A DNA stretch of 41,513 nucleotides from assembly GCA_023228245.1 (NCBI GenBank), contig JALOBN010000019.1:1-41513 (forward strand). Direction: 5' to 3'. Of the stretch, positions 1 through 7,557 are shown in pieces; within the stretch, counting starts at the first letter, position 1; each line of letters opens with the position of its first letter. Source of the DNA: Candidatus Pacearchaeota archaeon. GTDB lineage: Archaea > Nanoarchaeota > Nanoarchaeia > Pacearchaeales > GW2011-AR1. The position numbers were made by a program, and so were the translations under genes. Below the pieces are notes generated by a model. The model searched no databases, had not been told where the DNA came from, and was given only the letters and a program-made list of their open reading frames with translations.

Positions 1-1
1 A

Positions 2-1426
2 TCTCTGCTCCAGAGGGTCCGGCAAATCCGCGAGGATCTGCTGAAGGGCTCGCGGGATTGGTGCCAGGAAGCGATACCGGACAGCTACATGAAGGGCGTG
101 GCGTGGGCAGATGCGGACCCGCTCGCGGGCCAGAAGCTCATGGGCGGCTTTGGGAGCATACATCAACAGGCAGTCGAGGTCCTGGCCGATAACGCTTATT
201 CGCGATTAGAGGATGTAAATAACGTTGTGGGTAGGCGAGTAGATGACGTTTTCCGATCGGTGGCGCTGGAGCACTCCAAAGGCTCAGTCATTGGCTACCA
301 GACCACACGCCAGACGGCGAAGCGCATACGCGAGGATCTGGCTGAGCGCGGTATTACTGGGTTTGTGGACAAGGCGGGCCATGAGTGGGACATGCGCCGA
401 TATGCAAAGGTTCTGGCGCAAGAAACCACCAATGGCGCTTTCCGCCAGGGCACCATAAATCGATTGCAAGAGAAGGGTCACGACCTGGTGAGGATCTCCA
501 CGCATTCCGGGGCCTGCAAGCTCTGTACGCCGTGGGAGGGCCGAACTCTGAGCCTATCTGGCGGCGACAAGGATTATCCCTCCCTGGATGAGGCTCGCGG
601 CGCGGGCCTGATGCATGTGGGTTGCCTGCATGTGATCAGCCTTGCACCAGAGGAAAAGGATCGCTTCATAGGCAGGCTGCAGGGCAAAGAAGGCGAGGCA
701 GCGAGGCAAGCGGAAATCGACCGCCTAGCCGCGAAATGGAACGCTACGCACGGCGGCGAAACGGACTTTGGCCTAAAGGAAAAGGTAGTCACCCATCAAC
801 CAAAAGATGCCCATAAGGCCAGGGAGAAGATCACAGCTCCGGCGAGATCAACGGCCCCAACACAGCCCGTCCAAATTGAAACCAAGACGGGTGCAAAGGG
901 CGAGCCCTTGCCCGGAAAGGTTCGCATCACAGCGAATCCAGGCGACGAAATTCACGCAAAAGTTACCTTGGACAATTTCAATTCGATGCCCGCAAAGCTC
1001 CGGGCAGCATGCAACGAAATAGCGATACTGCCAAAACCAAGCGCGGACGATGTCAGGCTCTCAAAAATGTATGGGTACAGTGTCCGAACCGATGCCGCAC
1101 ATGATCCCGTTCACAAGCGCATTCTGGGGTTCCCTGGAGCAGACGGCAAATCGAGGCCGATAGACAAAGGACTGATGGCCCACGAACTTGCCCACCCTCT
1201 CGATGAAAGCCTGGGAAATATATCGAGCAAGATGGCGTGGAGTAAATACGCCGCAAAGGACGGCAAATTCGTATCTGAGTATGCTGCTGATTATTACAAA
1301 CTCAATGGGAAAAGTTTTAAAGAGGACTTCGCCGACTCGATCAAGGCATATGTCACCGATCACGACAACTTTGTGAAGGAGTTTCCAAACAGGGCGGATT
1401 ACATCAGGAGGAAAATCCTTGATTGA
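2..1426 (+). CDS. minor capsid protein with C-terminal HExxH metalloprotease-like domain (3' part)
   Basis: This is the main part of a gene that starts at 41244 and crosses the circle junction; the joined product is about 521 residues. The middle resembles Firmicutes-phage minor capsid protein 2 / SPP1 gp7-type head proteins: an H-S-G-A-C-K-L-C-T-P-W motif, then G-R-x-L-S and a MHVGCLH segment near nt 495-640. Such proteins bind the portal inside the capsid. The C-terminal third is different. It has HELAH at nt 1181-1195, then SEYA and a KEDFADS...F...FPNRADYI pattern, like the anthrax lethal factor-like (ATLF) metallopeptidases often fused to phage head proteins and polymorphic toxins. No stop lies upstream at the window edge, and the ATG at 89 is internal. 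Confidence 0.85.
   Translation, partial: SLLQRVRQIREDLLKGSRDWCQEAIPDSYMKGVAWADADPLAGQKLMGGFGSIHQQAVEVLADNAYSRLEDVNNVVGRRVDDVFRSVALEHSKGSVIGYQTTRQTAKRIREDLAERGITGFVDKAGHEWDMRRYAKVLAQETTNGAFRQGTINRLQEKGHDLVRISTHSGACKLCTPWEGRTLSLSGGDKDYPSLDEARGAGLMHVGCLHVISLAPEEKDRFIGRLQGKEGEAARQAEIDRLAAKWNATHGGETDFGLKEKVVTHQPKDAHKAREKITAPARSTAPTQPVQIETKTGAKGEPLPGKVRITANPGDEIHAKVTLDNFNSMPAKLRAACNEIAILPKPSADDVRLSKMYGYSVRTDAAHDPVHKRILGFPGADGKSRPIDKGLMAHELAHPLDESLGNISSKMAWSKYAAKDGKFVSEYAADYYKLNGKSFKEDFADSIKAYVTDHDNFVKEFPNRADYIRRKILD
5..130. repeat. left copy of 126-bp terminal direct repeat
   Basis: Bases 5-130 are identical to 41388-41513; the first four bases of the window do not match at the same offset. The repeat lies inside the minor capsid gene and the frame continues across the join, so it is most simply an assembly overlap of a circular or circularly permuted molecule. 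A true short terminal repeat inside a gene is less likely. Confidence 0.95.
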
Positions 1427-1553
1427 AATGGTTTTCATCGGAAAAGATGGTAAAATCGTAAAAGATCCAAAAGATGCCGCCCGATTTGAGCGAATCGAAT
1501 ACGACGATGACGGCGATGTTATCATTCGCTCAGTAGGAACCATATCGGAGTGA
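1419..1553 (+). CDS. small acidic protein, 44 aa
   Basis: A perfect AGGAGG (1406-1411) sits seven bases before TTG 1419, which favours this start over ATG 1428. The start overlaps the stop of the minor capsid gene, so translation is probably coupled. The product is acidic (MVFIGKDGKIVKD, then an EYDDDGDV stretch) with no motif I recognise. Its position just after a metalloprotease-like domain allows the guess of a partner or inhibitor, but nothing in the sequence proves this. It is followed at once by a 7-bp hairpin. Confidence 0.6.
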   Translation: MIEMVFIGKDGKIVKDPKDAARFERIEYDDDGDVIIRSVGTISE

Positions 1554-1570
1554 GGCTATCGATGATAGCC
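1554..1570 (+). terminator. hairpin after the minor capsid unit
   Basis: GGCTATC-gat-GATAGCC is a perfect 7-bp stem with a 3-base loop that starts directly after the TGA of the 44-aa gene. No U-run follows, so it may be an RNA-processing or stability element rather than a strong terminator. Confidence 0.4.
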
Positions 1571-1590
1571 GGGTTCCCAGCTAAATTGAT

Positions 1591-1610
1591 ACGAAAATTA
1601 TAATTATCAT
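1591..1610 (+). promoter_or_regulatory. candidate BRE/TATA promoter for scaffold and capsid genes
   Basis: In the AT-rich gap 1571-1640 the sequence ACGAAAATTATAAT gives a purine-rich BRE-like element followed by a TATA-like box about 60 bases before ATG 1661. This would allow strong separate transcription of scaffold and major capsid genes. GGGAG near 1648 is the likely ribosome binding site. Assigned by pattern only. Confidence 0.4.
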
Positions 1611-1660
1611 TTTCATAGTACAAAGCCAACGCCGGGCTTGGTGCGGCGGGAGATCTCCAC

Positions 1661-2272
1661 ATGACAGAACCAACCAATCCAGCGGGCACGCCTCCCGCGA
1701 AGGAACCAGAAGGCGGAAACAAGCCACCTGTAGATCAGGGCAAGACACTTACACAGGCCGAAATTGATGAGATAGTCAAAGACCGCCTGGAGCGAGATCG
1801 CCGTACTCGTGATGAGGCACTAGCAAAAGACCTTGGCATGTCCCTCAAGGACGTGAAAGCGATCATCAAGGCCAAAAAGGATGCCGACGACGCCCAAAAA
1901 ACCGAGCTGGAAAAGCTCACTGGAGAGCGTGATGGCTTCAAGTCCGAGGCCACTACCGCCAAGATCGAAGCGGCCAAAGTCCGGGCGTTGGCGCGCGCGG
2001 GCGCTGATCCTGAGAAAATCGACGCCATGCTCAAGCGCGTGGTGGGCTCGACCCCGGAAGAAATCGAGGCAGATGTCCTGGAGCTGAAAAATCTGGGATT
2101 GATCGGCTCACAAAAACCGCAAACCGCGGCCAACGGGGCGGGAAACCCCGGATTATCATCGACACCAGGGGGACAAACCCTGGAGGACAGAATCGCAGCC
2201 GCGGAGAAAGCCGGGGCATATACGCTCGCGACCTCGCTGAAGCTGCAATTGCAAAGAGAAAAATTCAAATGA
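1661..2272 (+). CDS. capsid scaffolding protein (GP20-like)
   Basis: 203 aa. It has a proline- and glycine-rich start (to about residue 30) and then a long charged, mostly helical coiled-coil segment (about 35-125, LTQAEIDEIVKDRLERD...). The second half has helices and a Gly/Pro linker before a short basic C-terminal helix. This layout and the place directly before the major capsid gene match phage minor structural GP20-type scaffolds, which nucleate procapsid assembly through the C-terminal helix and are then lost. The start follows GGGAG at suitable spacing; the next gene begins 10 bases after the stop. Confidence 0.75.
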   Translation: MTEPTNPAGTPPAKEPEGGNKPPVDQGKTLTQAEIDEIVKDRLERDRRTRDEALAKDLGMSLKDVKAIIKAKKDADDAQKTELEKLTGERDGFKSEATTAKIEAAKVRALARAGADPEKIDAMLKRVVGSTPEEIEADVLELKNLGLIGSQKPQTAANGAGNPGLSSTPGGQTLEDRIAAAEKAGAYTLATSLKLQLQREKFK

Positions 2273-2282
2273 GGTAATGTAA

Positions 2283-3290
2283 ATGGCAAATACCGATCAC
2301 ATAGCAACGAGCTTTATCACCCCTCAGTATGTAGGGGCTCTAATCCAGGCACAGGGAGCCGTAAAGACTTCCTTCCTCAACCGCCTGGGAGGAATCGGAA
2401 GCGGAGGCGCAAAGAGAGCTAAGGGCTGGACTTTCGCTATGAATTCACACAACGCCTTGGATTCCTCCGCTCAGAAGAGTATCACTGAAAACGATTCTCT
2501 CACCGTACCGACTGCCAGGAATTATGATAGGGGTCAGGATACTCAGGTATGCCAGATCTTCCAGTACGGAGTCGGGGCGACATGGGGGGCAGAAAGCGAC
2601 CTCACCAAGCTCTCTGGCATCGCTGTGGCCGGTGAAATTGAGGATGTCAATGATCCACTGGCGAGCAATCTGAACATGACCATATTGCAGGCCGCTCAGG
2701 ACATTGAGTATCATATGCTTCGGGGCCTCTACCAGACATCGAGCGCCGATACCACGGCCTACCAGATGCGCGGCATGTTCTCTCGGACCGTACAGGGAGG
2801 CGGGGCAGGAGTCACTATCAGCACGCATGACGTTGATGCTGGCGGCGATGCGCTGGCGGTAGCTGATGTGGATGCTCTGATGCTCGCCATGATGGAGACC
2901 AATCCTACACCAGTCGATAACCTGACTATTGTGGGGCGTTATTCCGCCATTAAGAAGCTTACCGATCTGTACGGCGTAACCATCATGGCCGGGCCTAACA
3001 ACAATATTGGAACCGCCAACGGCAAGATCGACACCATCGCCACCGAGGCCGGCGTATTCCCGATCATGGTAGTTCCTCAGATGCCCGCCCTCACTCTTGG
3101 ATTTGTGGACTTCTCAAAGATATCGATCGTGTTCCTGCCAGTGCCCGAAAAGGCTGATAGGCCCGGAGGGTACTTCTTCTACACGCCACTCGCTAGGACT
3201 GGAGCTGCCGATCAGGGCCAGCTCTATGGCCAGGTGTCCATAGACATCGGTGCCGAAGAATTCCATGGCCAGATCTGGCATTTTACCTGA
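2283..3290 (+). CDS. major capsid protein, HK97 fold
   Basis: 335 aa. The N-terminal part (TSFITPQYVGALIQAQGAV, then TSFLNRLG) and the middle (GAESDLTKLSG, QAAQDIEYHMLRGLY) resemble HK97-fold major capsid proteins of the SU10/DUF5309-like group. The C-terminal half has the usual P-domain and E-loop like sequence, ending in a strand-rich region (IDIGAEEFHGQIWHF). The position after the scaffold and the absence of other candidates of this size support the call. GAGGTAATGTAAATG provides the ribosome binding site. No protease gene is nearby, so maturation probably does not involve a classical HK97 protease. The fold assignment is by family pattern, not by alignment. Confidence 0.8.
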   Translation: MANTDHIATSFITPQYVGALIQAQGAVKTSFLNRLGGIGSGGAKRAKGWTFAMNSHNALDSSAQKSITENDSLTVPTARNYDRGQDTQVCQIFQYGVGATWGAESDLTKLSGIAVAGEIEDVNDPLASNLNMTILQAAQDIEYHMLRGLYQTSSADTTAYQMRGMFSRTVQGGGAGVTISTHDVDAGGDALAVADVDALMLAMMETNPTPVDNLTIVGRYSAIKKLTDLYGVTIMAGPNNNIGTANGKIDTIATEAGVFPIMVVPQMPALTLGFVDFSKISIVFLPVPEKADRPGGYFFYTPLARTGAADQGQLYGQVSIDIGAEEFHGQIWHFT

Positions 3291-3296
3291 GGCCGC

Positions 3297-4601
3297 ATGA
3301 GAAAACTTCTCATCTTTTTGATGGCCTTCATGGTTGTGGGCGCTGCAAGCGGATTACCGATGCTCGGGCCTTCACAGGGCTTCAGAAATCCCGGAAATGT
3401 TGAGATAGGTGGCTCGCTGTCAGTTGGCGGGGCAAATATTGTTGCCGGATCGATCACTTATGATGATATCACTCAGGCAGCCTACGCCAATGAGACCGCT
3501 ATCAACAGTAGCATTGATGCGCTAACTCTGGCAGCTTACACGAATGAAACCGATATCAATAGCTCCCTATCGGCCTTAACGATTGCTGCTTATACCAACG
3601 AAACTGCGATCAATACCACTCTAGCAGCCCTGCCTGGGAGCATCATCGATGCTGAATATGGTCTCAAGAACGAAAGCGGCGTTGTAATCGTCAATCTCAC
3701 TGCTAACGATGGCCTGGAATTTGGCACCGGGGCGACCCTGGGCGCTCTTGGAGTCAAGACCGGTGATGGCCTGGATACCGGGGCTACGGGCGTTTTGGTC
3801 GATGCCACTGATATAATCAATACGGGCGAGGGCCTGTATGAATCCTCCGAAAACAATATCGCCATTAACCTGACTGAGGACGGCGGCTTGGGATTCGGCC
3901 TGGGTGCGGATTCCGGCGCACTGATTGTCTATCCTTACAGCGGCCTCAAGACTACCAGCAACGGACTTGAGCTAAATTACACGGCTGATAAGGGCCTGGA
4001 AATTGGCACCGGGGCCGATGAAGGAGCGCTTCAGATCGAGCTGGATGGAAGCACTCTGTCAGCAGGCGCAAGCGGCCTCAAGGTCACTGATGACACTTTC
4101 GCGTCCAAGACTGTAGTAGATAATGTAGTTCTTGGTCAGACTGCTCAGAATAATACCCTGGCGAATCTTGCCCTTGGTCAGACCTATCAGAACACTACTC
4201 TGACTAACAATGCGCTCGCACTTACGGCAATCAACACCAGCATAGACGCTCTCGTTGTCCCTATGGCCAGCTTCGATTACGACGCCAATTCAGTCGATCA
4301 GGCTATATTCACCGCTTCGGGTGGTTGGGTGCTCACTGCAGTGGTGATGACACCGCGCGTGGTCGCTTCATCAGGTGACGCGGTTACGGTGATGGTCAAG
4401 ATATGCGACTCGGGCGAGGCACCGGCGAGTGGTGACAACATGCTGTCCGGTACATTGAGCCTGAAAAACACAGTTGATACCCACCAGAGCGGCACGGTTT
4501 CCGCGGGCACAATCGCCACCGGGAAGATCGTTGCACTGGATTTTACCGGGGATCTGACCGCCGCCGTAGGCACAATTACCCTGTATGGCACGAGGGCTTG
4601 A
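3297..4601 (+). CDS. secreted fibre-like repeat protein with many N-glycosylation sequons
   Basis: 434 aa. Residues 1-22 form a signal peptide (MRK, then LLIFLMAFMVVGAASG). Next come three degenerate repeats of about 17 residues (AAYxNETxINSSxxAL type), then GL-rich repeats (DGLEFGTGATLGALGVKTG and variants) like beta-spiral shafts of phage fibres, a second helical repeat pair (LALGQTxQNxTL) and a C-terminal beta domain of about 110 residues. At least 13 N-x-S/T sequons are visible, many inside the repeats. The place right after the major capsid gene suggests a virion decoration or receptor-binding fibre. A Sec signal on a virion protein is odd; it might instead be exported to the host envelope. 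Function is inferred. Confidence 0.7.
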   Translation: MRKLLIFLMAFMVVGAASGLPMLGPSQGFRNPGNVEIGGSLSVGGANIVAGSITYDDITQAAYANETAINSSIDALTLAAYTNETDINSSLSALTIAAYTNETAINTTLAALPGSIIDAEYGLKNESGVVIVNLTANDGLEFGTGATLGALGVKTGDGLDTGATGVLVDATDIINTGEGLYESSENNIAINLTEDGGLGFGLGADSGALIVYPYSGLKTTSNGLELNYTADKGLEIGTGADEGALQIELDGSTLSAGASGLKVTDDTFASKTVVDNVVLGQTAQNNTLANLALGQTYQNTTLTNNALALTAINTSIDALVVPMASFDYDANSVDQAIFTASGGWVLTAVVMTPRVVASSGDAVTVMVKICDSGEAPASGDNMLSGTLSLKNTVDTHQSGTVSAGTIATGKIVALDFTGDLTAAVGTITLYGTRA

Positions 4602-4618
4602 GCCCTCTTATATTTTTT
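4592..4618 (+). terminator. intrinsic-type terminator overlapping a stop codon
   Basis: GAGGGC-ttga-GCCCTC (4592-4607) is a perfect 6-bp GC-rich stem whose loop contains the TGA stop of the fibre gene, followed by TTATATTTTTT. The U-rich tail fits archaeal termination. It would separate the capsid transcript from the following genes. Confidence 0.6.
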
Positions 4619-4651
4619 GAATAATGAAGATAATATTGGAGTGGTTCAAAA

Positions 4652-4828
4652 ATGGAAATCGTTATTAAGAAGCGTCATATGCCTTGGCCGAATGTGGTTT
4701 TGCCTGCCAATCTGAGGATGAAGATCGAGCCGGATGAAATTGCTGAGGCCCTCTGTCGGAGAGGGTTCGCAGAGAAGATTCCGGAGGATATCATCGAACA
4801 GGAAAAGCCCAAAAAGAGGGGAAAGTAG
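4652..4828 (+). CDS. small hypothetical protein, 58 aa
   Basis: Starts at ATG 4652 after GGAGTGG (about 4638) and ends one base before the next ATG at 4829. The product has a basic start (MEIVIKKRHMPWP), a conserved-looking helix-turn segment (EIAEALCRRGFAEKIPED) and a lysine-rich tail (KPKKRGK). It resembles the tiny head-region proteins found between capsid and connector genes in siphophages, but I cannot name a family. Confidence 0.6.
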   Translation: MEIVIKKRHMPWPNVVLPANLRMKIEPDEIAEALCRRGFAEKIPEDIIEQEKPKKRGK

Positions 4829-5455
4829 ATGGCCAACCTAAATGATATAGTGACTAATTACATTCCGGCGCTCATATCGGCCCTCAAGTCTTCTACAGAT
4901 GCCGTAACCACTGCATGCAACTCCATCTTGGCGGCAATCGGAGCCCTGCCGATCGGCACTTTCGCCCGGCCCACGGGCGAAATCACCCGGCCGGCCAATG
5001 CAACTCCATATTCATCTGGCGACGCTATCGCAGATAATGCGGCGTCGGCTGCAACTCACGCAATCGATGGCTGCGCGCGCGTGAATGGGGGCTCTGGTCA
5101 GCTCTTTGGAGCCATCATAAAAACAGATAACCGCGCATGGACTCAGGCCCTGACCGTGGCTATCTACGACTCCGAGCCCACCGCGTTTGAGGTCGATAAT
5201 GCAGCTTTTCCGGGTATTTTGTATGCCGACAAAGCGAAATGCATCGCCACCCTGACCTTCCCGTCACTGGCGAAAGATGCCGATGTAGCCGGTGCATGCG
5301 CGCGGGCTTATGCGGCGGTTGATGGCTTTCCCCGGAGCTTTACGTGTACGGCTGGCAGCAAAAAGCTCTACTGGAAGGCATGGCTCCCGTCTGGTACACC
5401 GACGCCTGTATCCGGTCAGAAGTTTGCTCTGATTCCCCATATCGTCCAGGCATAG
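4829..5455 (+). CDS. putative capsid decoration or structural protein
   Basis: 208 aa. After a helical start (LNDIVTNYIPALISALKSS) there is a motif ITRPANATPYSSGDAIADN, a form often seen in uncharacterised structural proteins of tailed phages (RPxNxTxYxxGDxI). The rest is predicted beta (AIIKTDNRAWTQALTVAIY, PTAFEVDNAAFPG). It abuts the 58-aa gene stop exactly and lies between capsid and connector genes. A decoration or head-fibre role is inferred from motif and position. No signal peptide is seen, unlike the preceding fibre-like gene. Confidence 0.55.
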   Translation: MANLNDIVTNYIPALISALKSSTDAVTTACNSILAAIGALPIGTFARPTGEITRPANATPYSSGDAIADNAASAATHAIDGCARVNGGSGQLFGAIIKTDNRAWTQALTVAIYDSEPTAFEVDNAAFPGILYADKAKCIATLTFPSLAKDADVAGACARAYAAVDGFPRSFTCTAGSKKLYWKAWLPSGTPTPVSGQKFALIPHIVQA

Positions 5456-5464
5456 AGGCTCCTT

Positions 5465-6415
5465 ATGAATCTCTTATTCCAGGCGCAGTCAGTCGCCCGA
5501 CAGATCAGGGATATGCAGGAGCTGGAGATCATGTATACCGGCAACGGGTCCGCAACATTCGATCCTAGCATAACACTGTCTAAAGCATCGTCTGTTATCT
5601 GGCAAACATCAGATGGGCAGAATACCGCCACCACCGGCACCAGTCACGCATTCAGCTACACGCCTGCCTCTGGCGGGCCATATCGATGCACGGCGCGCGT
5701 GGCTGTCGGGTTGGTGACTGCGATTGATGCTGACGCGGATGCATTAACCTCGATTAAAAATTGCAATATGTTCCGTGGTTGTTATCGCATCACTGTCCAT
5801 AACAATTCGTCTCTGGTGTTCCCGCTGTCCCTTACTCCGCCCAACGCGACTTATATGGCGTTCTCGAACAACCCGCTCTTATATGGAGATTTAGCACAAT
5901 TGCCACGGGTTGGCTATACATATCTTCATATTGTATCATCACCCCTGATAATCGGCTCGCTGTCATCACTCGCGGCTGGACCGAACGCGGATCTAGCTAT
6001 TGTGGGTAGTCCTCTGGTATCCGGGGCGCTATCTGACTTGTCCGCCGACCACGTTATCGTATATTTATATAATTCGACCGGCGTCATGGCCGCCTCCATC
6101 GGTCATTTGACCTCCATTCGCGACCTTCGCATCTATTCGATGGGGTGGACAGCCCAACAGAATACCGACGTGCTGTTATCGGCATGGGGCGCGCGGGCGA
6201 ACTACACGTATGCAAGCGGCATCCAGTTACGGATTTCGGCACCGACTGGCACGCCAGGAACAGAACCGCCAGCCGAAGGGGTGAGCAATGCAGATTGGGC
6301 CTGGAACGCGGGAACAAGTCGCCACGATCCGCTAACGGGATATGCCGTAAAAGCCGATCTGGAAAACGATTTCTACGAAGAGGGAATCAAAATATGGGCA
6401 GTGACAATTGTTTAG
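5465..6415 (+). CDS. repeat-containing surface or fibre protein
   Basis: 316 aa. The N-terminal helix is followed by a PKD/Ig-like segment at about residues 25-85 (IMYTGNGSATFDPS...HAFSYTPASGGPYRCTARV). Residues about 90-230 are leucine-rich-repeat-like units (ALTSIKNCNMFRGCYRITVHN, DLAQLPRVGYTYLHI, SLSSLAAGPNADLAIVGS, ALSDLSADHVIVYLYNS, SIGHLTSIRDLRIYSMG). The last 60 residues hold a small aromatic domain (SNADWAWNAGTSRHDP). Such architectures occur in phage adhesion proteins. No signal peptide is obvious. It is grouped with other accessory surface genes inserted between capsid and connector genes. Confidence 0.6.
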   Translation: MNLLFQAQSVARQIRDMQELEIMYTGNGSATFDPSITLSKASSVIWQTSDGQNTATTGTSHAFSYTPASGGPYRCTARVAVGLVTAIDADADALTSIKNCNMFRGCYRITVHNNSSLVFPLSLTPPNATYMAFSNNPLLYGDLAQLPRVGYTYLHIVSSPLIIGSLSSLAAGPNADLAIVGSPLVSGALSDLSADHVIVYLYNSTGVMAASIGHLTSIRDLRIYSMGWTAQQNTDVLLSAWGARANYTYASGIQLRISAPTGTPGTEPPAEGVSNADWAWNAGTSRHDPLTGYAVKADLENDFYEEGIKIWAVTIV

Positions 6416-6429
6416 GAGTGTGTGAATTT

Positions 6430-6726
6430 ATGACATCTACGCCTATCGGGCCTTATGAAGAAAATAGGGACTTTATGAAGCTCAAACTATCAAGCGGACT
6501 TCTATTATGTCTGCATTTACCAATTGGAGCTTATACATGGATCAATGAGACGTATTATATCTTATGGACGATGCAAGAATGGCTAGATGCCATAGCAGCA
6601 AGTGGTAAGACTACAGAGGAGTTCATGGCCGGCATTTACCGCGGGCCTGGTAAGATCGGTGTCGTGACCGATGGCCGGTGCGACTATTGCAAGGCCGGGG
6701 AGCAGGTGCCGCCTGAGATGTACTGA
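6430..6726 (+). CDS. hypothetical protein with CxxC motif, 98 aa
   Basis: ATG 6430 follows AGGAG (6414-6418), which overlaps the stop of the preceding gene; the in-frame GTG at 6418 is an alternative start. The product has an aromatic-rich centre (YTWINETYYILWTMQEWLD), a helix with TTEEFMAG and a C-terminal CDYCKAGEQ pair of cysteines. No family recognised. It probably functions with the preceding fibre-like protein, given the tight spacing. Confidence 0.5.
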   Translation: MTSTPIGPYEENRDFMKLKLSSGLLLCLHLPIGAYTWINETYYILWTMQEWLDAIAASGKTTEEFMAGIYRGPGKIGVVTDGRCDYCKAGEQVPPEMY

Positions 6727-6736
6727 GGATGACAAA

Positions 6737-7246
6737 ATGACAGATACCACTTTTGACGATAGCTACATCGAGACTGACGCGGAGCTGGAGACTATGATTG
6801 GCTCCGATCCCAGGACGGCAGCCGTGGCACTCAAGGCTCTGGCGGCTGCCTCTCAGGCCTGGTACTGTCAAGAGGCCACCCGGCGCATCGATGCCCTCTC
6901 ACTCCGCGGGCAGAAATGGGATATGACAAGCAGCAATGGTGTAGCCGTCCAGACCCTTGAGTTCCCACGGCTGATCGATGGTGCGGGCGTCGGGAATGGC
7001 ATCGATTACGACCTCATCCCCGAAGTGCCCGATATGGTTAAGAGGGCGTGCATGGAAGAGGCCATAGCCCTCTACCAAGTCGGCACGTCTGGAGGGCTCA
7101 AGGACCTCCAGGAGCAGGGCGTTTCCTCGATGTCTATTGGCGGTAAGCTTTCTTATTCGTTCGTCTCCGGGGCTGGCGGTCAGGGATTGCAGAGCGCCGC
7201 TGCAAAGCGGTATCTCAGAAAATATCTAGGAGCTGCTACGAGATGA
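6737..7246 (+). CDS. head-tail connector / adaptor protein (DnaT-like family)
   Basis: 169 aa from ATG 6737, preceded by GAGGATG six bases upstream. The pattern DDSYIETDAELETMI...ALAAASQAWYCQEATRRIDAL.LRGQKWD...TLEFPR and a C-terminal ACMEEAIALYQ helix match the phage family loosely called DnaT-like, which in siphophages is the ring adaptor under the portal (SPP1 gp15 position). It is followed by the stopper gene with a 4-base ATGA overlap. The role is from family pattern and synteny. Confidence 0.7.
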   Translation: MTDTTFDDSYIETDAELETMIGSDPRTAAVALKALAAASQAWYCQEATRRIDALSLRGQKWDMTSSNGVAVQTLEFPRLIDGAGVGNGIDYDLIPEVPDMVKRACMEEAIALYQVGTSGGLKDLQEQGVSSMSIGGKLSYSFVSGAGGQGLQSAAAKRYLRKYLGAATR

Positions 7247-7557
7247 GCATCCTTCCGCCCGGCCTAGGCGAGATCGTGGCGCTCAGGCATCGCTCCAGCA
7301 TCGACCAGTACGGCGATCCGACTTATACCGATAGCAGCATATCGGTTATTTGGTTCGATCAAAAACGCGTCGTCCATCGGGAAGGGCGCGAGGACGTGCT
7401 CTGTGATGCTTTTTGTCTGACTGAAGATGCAACAGTGCAAGAAAACGATGCCCTAACCAGAGGCGGCACAACCTGGCCGGTGCTGGATGTCGCCACGACA
7501 ACTGGCTATTTCGGGATGTCCCTGAGAGTCGTAAATCTGAGCAAAAATCAAGCATGA
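7243..7557 (+). CDS. head closure / stopper protein
   Basis: 104 aa, mostly beta strands with the typical plan of SPP1 gp16-like stoppers or minor capsid proteins: an N-terminal hairpin (EIVALRHRSSIDQYGDPTYTD), a middle barrel strand (FDQKRVVHREGREDVLCDAFCL), then DALTRGGTTWPVLDVATT. ATG overlaps the TGA of the connector gene. The product would seal the portal exit and attach the tail. Length and synteny agree with that role. Confidence 0.7.
   Translation: MSILPPGLGEIVALRHRSSIDQYGDPTYTDSSISVIWFDQKRVVHREGREDVLCDAFCLTEDATVQENDALTRGGTTWPVLDVATTTGYFGMSLRVVNLSKNQA

Noticed and set aside
1061..1543. 160-aa open frame on the minus strand opposite the minor capsid tail
   Set aside because: Overlaps the HExxH domain and the coupled 44-aa gene; no ribosome binding site or recognisable motif.
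1735..2307. 190-aa open frame on the minus strand over the scaffold gene
   Set aside because: Low-complexity Ser/Ala-rich shadow of a real plus-strand gene with good ribosome binding site and synteny.
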